From positions 124,001-188,000 of the forward strand of contig CASFTJ010000001.1 in NCBI GenBank assembly GCA_949297715.1: a DNA stretch of 64,000 bases. The letters run 5' to 3'. Source of the DNA: an uncultured bacterium. Its GTDB lineage: Bacteria > Cyanobacteriota > Vampirovibrionia > Gastranaerophilales > Gastranaerophilaceae. Shown here in pieces: positions 33,954-43,380 of the stretch. How positions within the stretch are numbered: the stretch's first letter is position 1; each line of letters starts with the position of its first letter. Below the pieces are notes generated by a model, which saw only the letters and a list, made by a program, of their open reading frames with translations, made no database searches and was not told the DNA's origin. The translations under genes were made by a program, and so were the position numbers.

Positions 33954-35009
33954 ATGAGCTTACATCCCTATATTACTAATTATTATATATTTGCTGATTT
34001 GTATAATAGGTTTAAGACTTCAATCAAAGCAAGAAGAACCTTTTTTAAATTTTGATTTTACTACCAAAATTAGAGGTATGTCTATTTTAGCAATTGTGTT
34101 TTCGCATGTAATAAATATGCTTTACTTTGATCGTTTGCCATCAGATAATTTTATACAATGTATCTTTAACATTTTGGCGCCAATTTGTGTTGGTATTTTT
34201 CTTTTTTTATCTGGTTATGGGAATAATTTATCAATAAAAAAAAGAGGAAATTTTAACTGGATTAAAAATAGAGTTTTAAAACTTTATATTCCTACATCAA
34301 TTGTAATTTTATGTACTTTGTTTTTTGCACTTATATTTAATATTACATCACTATTTCCTAAAAGTTACTCCGTTATAAAAGATATATTTTTATTAACGCA
34401 ACCTTCATTTATGTCTTGGTATTTAAAAGTCCAATTGTTAGCCTATATAACATTATATTTATTTTGGTCGTATTATAAAAATATTATGTTTATTTATTCA
34501 TTTTATTTTGGTTATTATTCGTTATTTATTTTATATTAGCAGGCAAATATGCTTGTTGGTGGATTTCTACTTTATGTCTACCCTTAGGTCTTTTGTGTGC
34601 AGAACAAAAATTATTGATAAGTAAAATTATAAATTTAAAACCTTATTTTTATTTTTTCCTATCTTTATCAATATGTTTAAGCTTAGTGTTATTATTATTG
34701 ATTGTACATATAATAGGAATTCGAATTTTACCTGTTTGTATTATATTTGTATTATGTTTGTGTATAAGTTGTGGGCTGATTCCTGTTGGATATATATTAA
34801 ATTTAAAATCCAAGTTACTTGACTTTTTGGGTAGTTATTCGTTGGAAATTTATTTAGTTCATCTTTGTTGTATTTCGATATTCGAAAAATTGACTTTTCT
34901 TAATACTGATATTAAAATAGTTTTAACAATAATTATAACAGGTATTACAGTAAAAATGTTGAAAAATCTTAGTGATGCCATAATTAATAAATTATTGAAG
35001 GATCGTTAA
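33954..35009 (+). pseudogene. Acyltransferase family 3 gene, frameshifted
   Basis: Membrane O-acetyltransferase of surface glycans, broken. ATG at 33954 has GAGAG 7 nt upstream but leads into the wrong frame; the acyltransferase frame (IRGMSILAIVFSHV near 34070, then FLFLSGYGNNLS) has only a TTG at 33991. That frame stops at 34539. The remainder (AGKYACWWISTLCLPLGLL, LDFLGSYSLEIYLVHLCC) continues in another frame that opens near 34490 and ends at 35009. Joined, the pieces make one full-length protein of about 340 residues with ten or so helices. Recent decay, phase variation or sequencing error are all possible. Confidence 0.75.
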
Positions 35010-35014
35010 TTTAA

Positions 35015-37303
35015 ATGGAACAATTCATAGAAAAAAGAGACTGTTGCGGTTGTAGTGCTTGTGCAAATATTTGTCCGCATGGAGCAATTGAAATGGTCGA
35101 AAATTCAGAGGGATTTTTATACCCCAAAATTGATCAAAGTAAATGTGTAAATTGCGGGCTGTGCAAAAAAACTTGTCCTATTTTGAATAAAATTAATGAT
35201 AATTTTAAAACTCCGGATTGTTATGCTGCAATGGCTAATGATGAAATTAGAAAAGTCAGCTCATCAGGCGGTGTTTTTTCTATAATCGCTGAGTATATTT
35301 TAAATAAAAACGGATATATTTGCGGCTGTACCTTTGATTTAGATGAATTAAAAGCTAAGCATATAATTATAAATTCAAAAGAAGAGTTGTATAAGCTAAG
35401 AGGTTCTAAATACCTGCAAAGTGATATCGGAAATATTTATCAGGAAGTTAAAAAAATATTAGATAATGATAATTATCTGCTTTTTAGCGGAACTCCTTGC
35501 CAGGTAGCAGGTTTGAAATCATTTTTAAGAAAAAATTATAAAAAACTCTTAACGGTAGATATTTTATGTCATGGTGTGCCTTCACCAAAAGTCTATAATA
35601 AATATTTGAAAGAACTTCTAAAAACTAAAGAAGAAAAAATTCTTAATATAAATTTTAGAGATAAAAAAGAAGGTTGGTCTACATCTCTTACTACTACTAC
35701 GACAACGACCACTACTACTTATAGTAATAAGCAATTTAAAGATAATTACATGCAGTTGTTTTTGTCTAATATTTCGTTAAGACAAAATTGTACAGATTGC
35801 AAATATTGTACAACACAAAGAGAAGGTGATTTTACAATTGCTGACTTTTGGGGAATTGATAATTATGATAAAAACTTAAATGACGGTAAAGGAACTTCTC
35901 TAGTTTTAGTAAATAATAAAAAAGCTCAAAGTGTATATTCTGAAATACAAAACAAATTTAATCAATCTGAAAAAGTGCCTTTAAAATATGCTATTTTAGG
36001 AAACAGAAATTTGTATGCTCCGCATAAAGTACATGCAAAACGGAATGAGTTCTTTGAAAATTTGGATAAATATACACTAAAACAGCTTGTTAATATGTAT
36101 TTGTATGACAAATATGATTGCGGAATAATGAATTACTGGGCAAGTTGGAATTATGGTGCGATTTTGACTTGTTTTGCCCTGCAAGAGTTAGTAAAATCTT
36201 TTGGTTTTACCACCCAAATTATAAATTTCAGACCAAAAGTTTGGGATAATAAAAAAGAATATCCAAGAAATGATGCAAAATTGAATTTTGTAAATAAATA
36301 CTTTAATCTGTCGAAAGTTTGTAAAAATAAAAAAGATTTAACTAAATTAAATGATAATTATAATACTTTTATAGTCGGCTCAGATCAGGTATGGAATTGG
36401 GGATACAATCTGAAATATTTATATTTCTTGGATTTCGTAAAAAATTCGAAGAAAAAAATCTCTTGTGCAGCAAGTATGATTTTTGAAAAATTTAATCAAG
36501 GAGAAGATGTAAAAACAACGATTGAATATTATATAAAAAGATTTGATGCTGTATCTGTAAGAGAATTAGATAATGTATCAATCTGTAAAAATGAGTTTGA
36601 TGTCGATGCTGCTTGTATATTGGATCCGGTATTTTTGATTGATAAGAATGTATATGAAAATTTATATAAACAATCAAATAAAAATTTAAGTAAAAAATTT
36701 ATAGCGGTCTATGTATTTGAATATGATAATAATATAGAAAAATTTGCAAATAAAATTGCAGCAGAAAATGATTTAGAAATCGTAATTATGAATAGGGGTG
36801 AATCTATAGAAGATTGGCTGTATTATATTAAAAATGCCGAGTTGGTAATTACAGATTCATACCATGGAACCTGTTTTTCTATAATTTTTGAAAAACAAGT
36901 TTTGCCTTTAACTAATACTCATGGTAATAGTCGTTTCTATTCATTGTTATCAATCATAGGATTGGAAAATAGGATTATAGAAAATAAAAAAGATTTTAAT
37001 AAAATTTCTAACTTGATAAATGAAAATATAAATTATGAGAAAATTAATAAAATTTTGGAAAAAGAAATCGGAAAATCAAGTAAGTGGCTAAAATCTGCAA
37101 CAAATGCCGATAAAAATAAATTTAGAGAATCTGTTGAATCAAGGTTATTAGAAGTTTTGCTTGAAAATAAAAAAATTCCGCAAGGTACACCTTATATTAA
37201 AAGGGCTTGTAAAAAAGCAATAAAAATTATTAAATGGATATTCAGACAAATAAAAAGACAATTATTTTTGCTGACAAATAATGTAAACTTTTTAAGATTC
37301 TAA
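35015..37303 (+). CDS. Ferredoxin / F420-dehydrogenase beta-like / pyruvyl transferase fusion
   Basis: 762 residues. Two [4Fe-4S] motifs (CCGCSACANICP, CVNCGLCKKTCP; residues 9-53), an FrhB/FdhB-type domain to about residue 350 (SSGGVFSIIAEY, GTPCQVAGLKSFL, DILCHGVPSP, CTDCKYCTTQREGDFTIADF) and a C-terminal polysaccharide pyruvyl transferase domain (GAILTCFALQE, FIVGSDQVWN, VITDSYHGTCFS). Fusions of this type occur in glycan loci and are thought to couple redox chemistry to pyruvylation; not proven. A run of ten Thr (codons at about 35690-35718) lies in the FrhB part. It starts 5 bp after the acyltransferase remnant. Confidence 0.85.
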   Translation: MEQFIEKRDCCGCSACANICPHGAIEMVENSEGFLYPKIDQSKCVNCGLCKKTCPILNKINDNFKTPDCYAAMANDEIRKVSSSGGVFSIIAEYILNKNGYICGCTFDLDELKAKHIIINSKEELYKLRGSKYLQSDIGNIYQEVKKILDNDNYLLFSGTPCQVAGLKSFLRKNYKKLLTVDILCHGVPSPKVYNKYLKELLKTKEEKILNINFRDKKEGWSTSLTTTTTTTTTTYSNKQFKDNYMQLFLSNISLRQNCTDCKYCTTQREGDFTIADFWGIDNYDKNLNDGKGTSLVLVNNKKAQSVYSEIQNKFNQSEKVPLKYAILGNRNLYAPHKVHAKRNEFFENLDKYTLKQLVNMYLYDKYDCGIMNYWASWNYGAILTCFALQELVKSFGFTTQIINFRPKVWDNKKEYPRNDAKLNFVNKYFNLSKVCKNKKDLTKLNDNYNTFIVGSDQVWNWGYNLKYLYFLDFVKNSKKKISCAASMIFEKFNQGEDVKTTIEYYIKRFDAVSVRELDNVSICKNEFDVDAACILDPVFLIDKNVYENLYKQSNKNLSKKFIAVYVFEYDNNIEKFANKIAAENDLEIVIMNRGESIEDWLYYIKNAELVITDSYHGTCFSIIFEKQVLPLTNTHGNSRFYSLLSIIGLENRIIENKKDFNKISNLINENINYEKINKILEKEIGKSSKWLKSATNADKNKFRESVESRLLEVLLENKKIPQGTPYIKRACKKAIKIIKWIFRQIKRQLFLLTNNVNFLRF

Positions 37304-38317
37304 GATTCCAAGTAATTGTTTAGCAACATTTTCAATGGAAAAACGCTTAACATTATTATCCCCGAAATTAATCAATTCATTTCTGCGAGTCGGATTGTTA
37401 ATTAAGTATTCCATTTTTTCTGCAATGGATTGATAGTCAGTTTTGCAAAATTCAGCTCCTTTTCCTGCTACTTCCCTAAATACAGGGATATCAGAACATA
37501 AAAGCGGACAATTAGAATATTGAGCTTCAATTATTGGTGTGCCAAACCCCTCATATAAAGATGGAAAAACATAAATAAGAGCATTTTTATATAGCACAGG
37601 AATTTCTTCATCTTTAATATAGCCTGTAAAAATTATATTAGGGTGTTTGGTTAGTTTTTCTCTATTTTCATTACCCATACCGCCTACAAGTACAAGCTTA
37701 AGCTCTGGATATTTATCAGAAATACTTTCAAATGCTTTGATTAATTCTGGAATATTTTTTCGTTTGTTTAATGTTGCAACTGATAAAATATATTTATCTT
37801 TTTGAATATTATATTTGTTTAAAATTTCAGGATTAAGATTTGCATTGATAAAATGTTCTCCTATAGAATTATATACAACTTTAATTCTGTCAGGAGAAAT
37901 ATTGAATTTTTCAATAAGTTCTTGGCGTACTGTATTTGATACCGTAATTATCTTATCCACGTTACGAATACAATTCAGCATCGAAATGTGATATATTAAC
38001 CAAGTATAAAAAGAAATCTCATATTTTCTATAAAAGGCAAGATCATGAATTACTGTTATATATTTAGTACTTTTTATTCTGAAAAATGGAGTTCTAAAAT
38101 TAGGAAAAATAATTATCTCAGGCTTTTTAAAAAAAATATTAAAAAGTAGTGTGGTATTTTGCCACAGTATTTGAAAAAGTGCTTTTCGTTTTTTTATGTT
38201 TATATAACATTTTATTGGGTATAAAGTTGGAGAAATTTTTAATAAAGTAAGAATATAAGCACCAACTCCTGTTTTATTTTTTAATTCATATGAGATATCT
38301 ATCCATTTTTTTTTCAT
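37292..38317 (-). CDS. Glycosyltransferase family 4
   Basis: 341 residues of GT-B type. N-terminal acceptor domain (ISYELKNKTGVGAYI), TVIHDLAF, then the GT4 donor domain: LSVATLNKRKNIPELIKAF, LVLVGGMGNE, IIFTGYIKDEEIPVLY, FPSLYEGFGTPIIEAQYSNC. The last carries the EGFGxPxxE motif. AAGGAG precedes the ATG. First gene from the right end of a minus-strand run reaching to 45918; its 3' end overlaps the convergent fusion gene by 12 bp. Confidence 0.9.
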   Translation of the reverse strand: MKKKWIDISYELKNKTGVGAYILTLLKISPTLYPIKCYINIKKRKALFQILWQNTTLLFNIFFKKPEIIIFPNFRTPFFRIKSTKYITVIHDLAFYRKYEISFYTWLIYHISMLNCIRNVDKIITVSNTVRQELIEKFNISPDRIKVVYNSIGEHFINANLNPEILNKYNIQKDKYILSVATLNKRKNIPELIKAFESISDKYPELKLVLVGGMGNENREKLTKHPNIIFTGYIKDEEIPVLYKNALIYVFPSLYEGFGTPIIEAQYSNCPLLCSDIPVFREVAGKGAEFCKTDYQSIAEKMEYLINNPTRRNELINFGDNNVKRFSIENVAKQLLGILES

Positions 38318-38343
38318 TTCAATACTCCTTTTTTCAAGGGATA

Positions 38344-39237
38344 CTAACAGAACATAAATATATTAAAAATACAATATAAATATGCATAATCATATTTTAA
38401 ACTTTTTATTTTAAATTTTATGTAAGATAATTTATTTTTTTTAATAAAATTTTTTAATTGATTAATAATATAAAGTTTTTGTTTGATTTTTAAATTTTTC
38501 TTCCGTAAAGCATGATAAAAAATATGACAAGCCAAAAACCTCAGTAAAGTTTGTTCAATTTCTAATTTATCTTTGTATTGATTGTAAAAAGTATCTAATT
38601 CTTTTAACCATATATCAACTAGTTTTTCATAATATTCACCTTTTTTAATATTAGAATGTAAAGAATTCTTTAGATTAGTATTATAATGATAAATTGCATC
38701 ATACTCAAAACTTATTTTATTTGTAAAATTCAAGACTTCAAAAGAAAAAAGTCCATCTTCACTATTAGACAAATCTTCTTTAAATTTTATGCCAGTTTGA
38801 CATAAAAACGAATGTTTCCAGAACGCTTGCCAAGTTGCTAAATAACATAGTTTATCTAATTTAACATTTCCCATTTTAATATTATTTGCAACAATAACAA
38901 CATCTGAATTGTTTCTCTTTGCATTATTATATGCCAATTCGATAAAATTTTTATCTATTGTATCATCTGCATCTAAAAAAAATATATATTCACCAATTGC
39001 TTGCTTAAAACCGTTATTTCTAGCTGCAGATACTCCTTTATTTTCTTGATAAATATACTTTATTTTAGAATGTCTATTTAGATACAATAAACAAATATCC
39101 TCAGAATTATCTGTACTTCCATCATTCACCAAAATTATTTCAATATCTTGAAGAAAAGTTTGAGCTAATACAGAAGCAATACAATGTTCTAAATAATCAG
39201 ATTTATTATATATAGGAATTATTATTGAAACTTTCAT
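38344..39237 (-). CDS. Glycosyltransferase family 2
   Basis: 297 residues from the ATG at 39237; a TTG at 39264 overlaps the polymerase stop. GT-A motifs: VSIIIPIYNKSDYLEHCIAS, ILVNDGSTDNSEDIC, FFLDADDTID. The C-terminal half is helical and Lys-rich. Adds one sugar of the repeat unit. Lower G+C than the housekeeping genes, like most of this locus. Confidence 0.9.
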   Translation of the reverse strand: MKVSIIIPIYNKSDYLEHCIASVLAQTFLQDIEIILVNDGSTDNSEDICLLYLNRHSKIKYIYQENKGVSAARNNGFKQAIGEYIFFLDADDTIDKNFIELAYNNAKRNNSDVVIVANNIKMGNVKLDKLCYLATWQAFWKHSFLCQTGIKFKEDLSNSEDGLFSFEVLNFTNKISFEYDAIYHYNTNLKNSLHSNIKKGEYYEKLVDIWLKELDTFYNQYKDKLEIEQTLLRFLACHIFYHALRKKNLKIKQKLYIINQLKNFIKKNKLSYIKFKIKSLKYDYAYLYCIFNIFMFC

Positions 39238-39256
39238 TTTTACTCTTTGAATAATA

Positions 39257-40687
39257 TTATTCAATATTATCCTTCCCTCCTCTATTATAATATACTTTTA
39301 AAATAAAAATATTTACTAATCCAAAAAGAAACCATATATAATAATAAGCTTCTGTAATATCATAAAAAATTATACATGCTATTGAGATTAATGAAAATTT
39401 CAATCCTAATAAAAAATCATATTCTATATTAAAAATAAACCTTTTACAATTGTTAATATATTTGATCAATTTATAAATAAAATAATAATATAAAAAAACT
39501 CCTACAAATCCTAGCTCCGCAAAATATTGCCATAATATAGCACCATTATATTTCATTGAATAATTTCGAGTTGTAGTTTGCATATTATATAATATTTCAC
39601 CAGTTAAATTATTCATCATATTAAATTTGTAGTAAATTAAATTTTGAACATTTCCTATTCCAACTCCATATATAAAATTTTCTAAGCCTATTTTAAAAGT
39701 TGCTATATAGCATTGAATCCTTGTCCATAAAGTAGGTAATACTATTGATAAATTTGTAGGCGTTAAAAGATTACACCAAAAATCAACTATTCTTTTATAA
39801 AATTCTAATTTTGTAGAATCTATTTTTTGTATTAGAAGAACACTGATAAATACAAGTAATGATAAAAAGATAATAAATACTAAATTATATTTATATACGA
39901 TTTTCTTTAATTTTTGTTTAAAAAATATAATAGTTAATATTATACAAAACACAAACCATATTGCTGATTGACAAACTAAAATGTTAAATAACATTAAAGG
40001 AACTAAACTATGTTTAATTATTATATTCATAAATTTATTTTCAAATAATTTATACTTAGATAAACAAATTTTATAAATTATAGGCATATTTATAAATATA
40101 AATCCTCCAAACCAACCTGGCTCTTGAAAGACACTTGAAACTCTTGTTATTTGTCCTATATCATCCAAATTTACTTCTCTTAAATTAGATAAGAATAATT
40201 TAATATTAATAATTGCTGAAATATTAAATGTTTTTCCAATAAATTCTACTAAACCAAAACAAAAAATAAAAAAATACGCAATAAATAAAAATTTAATTAA
40301 AAATTTTAAATTATATTTTTTATTGTCATATAAAAAACAAGGTAATAAATATGTTAAACAATAATCTATTAAAATTAATGATGTTATATAATATATAAAA
40401 ACTGAAAATTTATAATGCCCGATTAGCATATTGATAAAACCTGAAATCAAAACCCACAATACAAAATATACAACATATTTAAAAGGAGTTATTTTATACA
40501 ACAATAATATTCGTTTAACATATTTTTTTAGATTTGTAAAAGTTATTATAACAAAAAATATTACTAAACAAACATAATATAATACGATTCCTTTATTACC
40601 AACAACAAAACCAAAAGAAGGTAAGAATAATAAGAATAAAGGAATTAGAGCTAGTATATTTAGTTTTAGTTTATCTATATTAAACAT
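39257..40687 (-). CDS. O-antigen polymerase/ligase-like membrane protein (Wzy)
   Basis: 476 residues with about twelve hydrophobic helices and one large periplasmic loop (roughly 290-375) containing GVGIGNVQNL, a feature of Wzy/WaaL proteins; EPGWFGGFIF before it also fits. Polymerises lipid-linked repeat units on the periplasmic face or ligates them to lipid A core. Very AT-rich. Its start overlaps the GT4 stop by 8 bp. Confidence 0.75.
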   Translation of the reverse strand: MFNIDKLKLNILALIPLFLLFLPSFGFVVGNKGIVLYYVCLVIFFVIITFTNLKKYVKRILLLYKITPFKYVVYFVLWVLISGFINMLIGHYKFSVFIYYITSLILIDYCLTYLLPCFLYDNKKYNLKFLIKFLFIAYFFIFCFGLVEFIGKTFNISAIINIKLFLSNLREVNLDDIGQITRVSSVFQEPGWFGGFIFINMPIIYKICLSKYKLFENKFMNIIIKHSLVPLMLFNILVCQSAIWFVFCIILTIIFFKQKLKKIVYKYNLVFIIFLSLLVFISVLLIQKIDSTKLEFYKRIVDFWCNLLTPTNLSIVLPTLWTRIQCYIATFKIGLENFIYGVGIGNVQNLIYYKFNMMNNLTGEILYNMQTTTRNYSMKYNGAILWQYFAELGFVGVFLYYYFIYKLIKYINNCKRFIFNIEYDFLLGLKFSLISIACIIFYDITEAYYYIWFLFGLVNIFILKVYYNRGGKDNIE

Positions 40688-41792
40688 TTACTAACTCCAT
40701 ATATAGTTTTTTGATCTTATTTATTTCGAATAGATTATTGACTCTTTGTCTTGCAGTATAGCCATATTGATTTCTTAAATTATCATCATTTAATAATTTA
40801 TTAATAGCATTTGCTAATTCTTCAGAATTTTTAGGCTCTACTGTCAAACCAGTTTCATTATGAATAGATACATAATTAACTCCGGTGCCTAAATTAGTAT
40901 TAATTACAGGTTTTGAATGTTTCATTGCTTCCAATTGAACAACAGCAAATGTTTCTGATTGCATTATTGATGGTAATACAAAAAAATCACACGCTTCATA
41001 ATAATTTCCTAACTCTATATCAGCAACCCTTCCTAATAATTTAATTTTGTCTTGTAAATTATTTTTTAATATATATTCTTTAAAATTCTTGCTTAACGGT
41101 CCTGTCCCGCCAAGTAATAAAACAGAATTTTCTACAGATTTCATAGCTTCAAGTAAATATTCAAAGCCTTTGTATCTTACGTGTCTTCCAATTGCAAATA
41201 AAATTTTTTTATTTTTATATTTTTCTCTAATTTCTTTTACTGTATTGGTATCAAAATGACTATTTGAGTCAATTAAATAAGGTATCACAACTGCTTTAAT
41301 TTTGAAGTTTTTTATCATTGAGTTTTCAAGCATTTGCGGAGATTGAACATGGATTATATCAGCTTGTTCCAAAAAATTATTATAAATTTTCCAAAAAGGT
41401 CTCATTATTTTATCATAGCCAATAATATCACTATGGTAGCAAACTATCATTTTGTTGTATTTGGGGCGTGCTATAAAATGTGCTATCACTGCAAAAATAA
41501 ACGGCATATGGTAAACTATCACATCAGTATTAACCTTATGTAATTTGTAAATAAAATCTGTAGAAAATGTATTAGCAGCAAATTCAAAAAAATATTTTGC
41601 CCTATTAAAGAAAACACCATTTTCATTTGATGGTTTATCTGAGTTTGAGCAACATAAGACTTCAATATCGCAATTATCATTCTTGATACAAGAGTTGAAC
41701 ATTTCAATAAAAGACTCAATTCCTCCTTTATGAGGTTTTGCAAACTTTGAAACATGAGTGACTTTCGTTTTTTGTTTTACTTCGTTGTCCAA
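40680..41792 (-). CDS. Glycosyltransferase family 4
   Basis: 370 residues. HVSKFAKPHKGGIESFI at the N-terminus is the GT4 'GGxE' start; FAIGRHVRYKGFEYLLEAMK, LLLGGTGPLSK, LGRVADIELGNYYEACDFFV and SIMQSETFAVVQLEAM form the donor domain with the catalytic ExFxxxxxE motif. Overlaps hddA by 16 bp at its start and the polymerase by 8 bp at its end, so it is embedded in one operon. Confidence 0.92.
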   Translation of the reverse strand: MDNEVKQKTKVTHVSKFAKPHKGGIESFIEMFNSCIKNDNCDIEVLCCSNSDKPSNENGVFFNRAKYFFEFAANTFSTDFIYKLHKVNTDVIVYHMPFIFAVIAHFIARPKYNKMIVCYHSDIIGYDKIMRPFWKIYNNFLEQADIIHVQSPQMLENSMIKNFKIKAVVIPYLIDSNSHFDTNTVKEIREKYKNKKILFAIGRHVRYKGFEYLLEAMKSVENSVLLLGGTGPLSKNFKEYILKNNLQDKIKLLGRVADIELGNYYEACDFFVLPSIMQSETFAVVQLEAMKHSKPVINTNLGTGVNYVSIHNETGLTVEPKNSEELANAINKLLNDDNLRNQYGYTARQRVNNLFEINKIKKLYMELVNV

Positions 41793-42802
41793 CTCTCAGC
41801 TCCTATGTTTGTAAATCTGAATCTTCTGAATTCTCCGCCTAATTTCGATAATTCTTCTATTACTCTGTATCTGCTGTTATTAGGGCAGTAGAACATAAAA
41901 AATCCGCCGCCGCCGGCTCCGGAAATTTTGCCGCCTGTCGCGCCTGCTTTTATTGCGGTTTCATATATATTGTCAATTACAGGATTAGAAATTGAAGAAG
42001 ACATTTTCTTTTTGTTTTCCCAGCCTGTATTTAGTAATTCTCCCATTTTAGACAAGTTACCTGTTAATAATGCTTCTTTCATATCCAAAGATTGTTGTTT
42101 TAATTTATGCATTGCTTCAATTGCTTTTTCATCTTTTTTCTTTGTGTTTTCAACCTGACTCTCTATGATTTTCGCTGAAAGTCTGCTTGTGCCTGTATAA
42201 TACAAAAGAACATTAAATTCCAATTCATTCACATATTCTTTTCGAATTCTCAAAGGATTTACAAGAACTTTTTCATTGCTTGAAAATTCCATAAAATTAA
42301 ATCCGCCAAATGCTGCAGCATATTGGTCTTGTCGTCCGCCTGCCATTTTTAAATCTTCTCGTTCTATACTCCAGGCAAGTTTTGCTAAATCGTATTCACC
42401 CAAAGGTAAATTTTGCCATTCCTGAAAGGCTTTTACTATTGCGACAACAAGAGTTGAGGATGAGCCAAGTCCGCTTCCTGCAGGGGCATCCACGTAAGTT
42501 GTCAAAGTAAAACTTAGAGGCTTTTTGATATAATCCTTTACCAATCGGTTATAAACACCTTTTAATAAATCAAATTTCCCATTAATTTCAAATTCTTCAA
42601 CGGAATTAAAAACAGCAAATTCTTTTCTGTCTTCACAGCGAAATTCAATCTTGCCGTCGTTTCTTGGTTCAATTGTTGCGTATGCATACATATTTATACA
42701 AGCGTTAAGGATAGATCCACCATAAATATCGCAATAAGGGCTAACATCAGTTCCTCCCCCTGCTAACCCTATTCTTAATGGAGCTTTTGCCCTGATAAGC
42801 AT
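41777..42802 (-). CDS. hddA: D-glycero-alpha-D-manno-heptose-7-phosphate kinase
   Basis: 341 residues of the GHMP kinase family: RAKAPLRIGLAGGGTDVSPY at the N-terminus, the ATP loop PAGSGLGSSSTLVVAIVKAF (about 113-132) and GGKISGAGGGGFFMFYCP near the end. This exact start and length are typical of HddA, which makes heptose 1,7-bisphosphate for GDP-heptose. It overlaps gmhA by 28 bp, and the other pathway genes follow in order upstream, which fixes the assignment. Confidence 0.9.
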   Translation of the reverse strand: MLIRAKAPLRIGLAGGGTDVSPYCDIYGGSILNACINMYAYATIEPRNDGKIEFRCEDRKEFAVFNSVEEFEINGKFDLLKGVYNRLVKDYIKKPLSFTLTTYVDAPAGSGLGSSSTLVVAIVKAFQEWQNLPLGEYDLAKLAWSIEREDLKMAGGRQDQYAAAFGGFNFMEFSSNEKVLVNPLRIRKEYVNELEFNVLLYYTGTSRLSAKIIESQVENTKKKDEKAIEAMHKLKQQSLDMKEALLTGNLSKMGELLNTGWENKKKMSSSISNPVIDNIYETAIKAGATGGKISGAGGGGFFMFYCPNNSRYRVIEELSKLGGEFRRFRFTNIGAESWTTK

Positions 42803-43380
42803 AATTCTTCTCCTCTAAAAATTGCTTCTTCTACTATTGCGCATATTATATGACCAATCATTATATGCGATTCCTGAATTGTTGGAGTGCTTTCTGATGG
42901 TACTTTTATTATATAATCACAAAGTGTATTCATTTCGCAAGCTTTTTGTCCAACTAATCCGATAGTTATTACATTTTTTTTCTTAGCTTCTAATATAGCA
43001 TTTACTATGTTTTTAGAATTTCCTGATGTTGAAATTGCAATAAAAACATCACCTTCATTTGCATTTGCTTGAATTTGTCTTGAAAATGATTTTTCATAAC
43101 CGTAATCGTTACCTATTGCTGTTAAAATTGAGGTATCTGTCGCAAGAGAAAATGCACTCAAACCGGGTCTGTCAAAAAAGAATTTTGATACCAGTTCACC
43201 TGCAATATGCTGGGCATCTCCTGCGGAACCGCCATTGCCTGCGGTTAATACTTTTTTACCGTTTTTATATGCTTTTATAATTGCATCAGCAGAGTTTTGA
43301 ATGGTTGCAAGAATGTTTTTATCATTCAATATCTTTTGTTTTGTATCAATTGAGGCTTGAATATAGTTTTCAATAATCAT
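42775..43380 (-). CDS. gmhA: Sedoheptulose-7-phosphate isomerase
   Basis: 201 residues, one SIS domain: AGNGGSAGDAQHIAGELVSK (about 46-65), IAISTSGNSKNIVNAI, and the end PTIQESHIMIGHIICAIVE with a conserved Glu-His pair. Converts sedoheptulose-7-phosphate to D-glycero-D-manno-heptose-7-phosphate. Its ATG overlaps the stop of the upstream fusion gene (ATGA), so it is translationally coupled. Confidence 0.93.
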   Translation of the reverse strand: MIIENYIQASIDTKQKILNDKNILATIQNSADAIIKAYKNGKKVLTAGNGGSAGDAQHIAGELVSKFFFDRPGLSAFSLATDTSILTAIGNDYGYEKSFSRQIQANANEGDVFIAISTSGNSKNIVNAILEAKKKNVITIGLVGQKACEMNTLCDYIIKVPSESTPTIQESHIMIGHIICAIVEEAIFRGEELCLSGQKLH

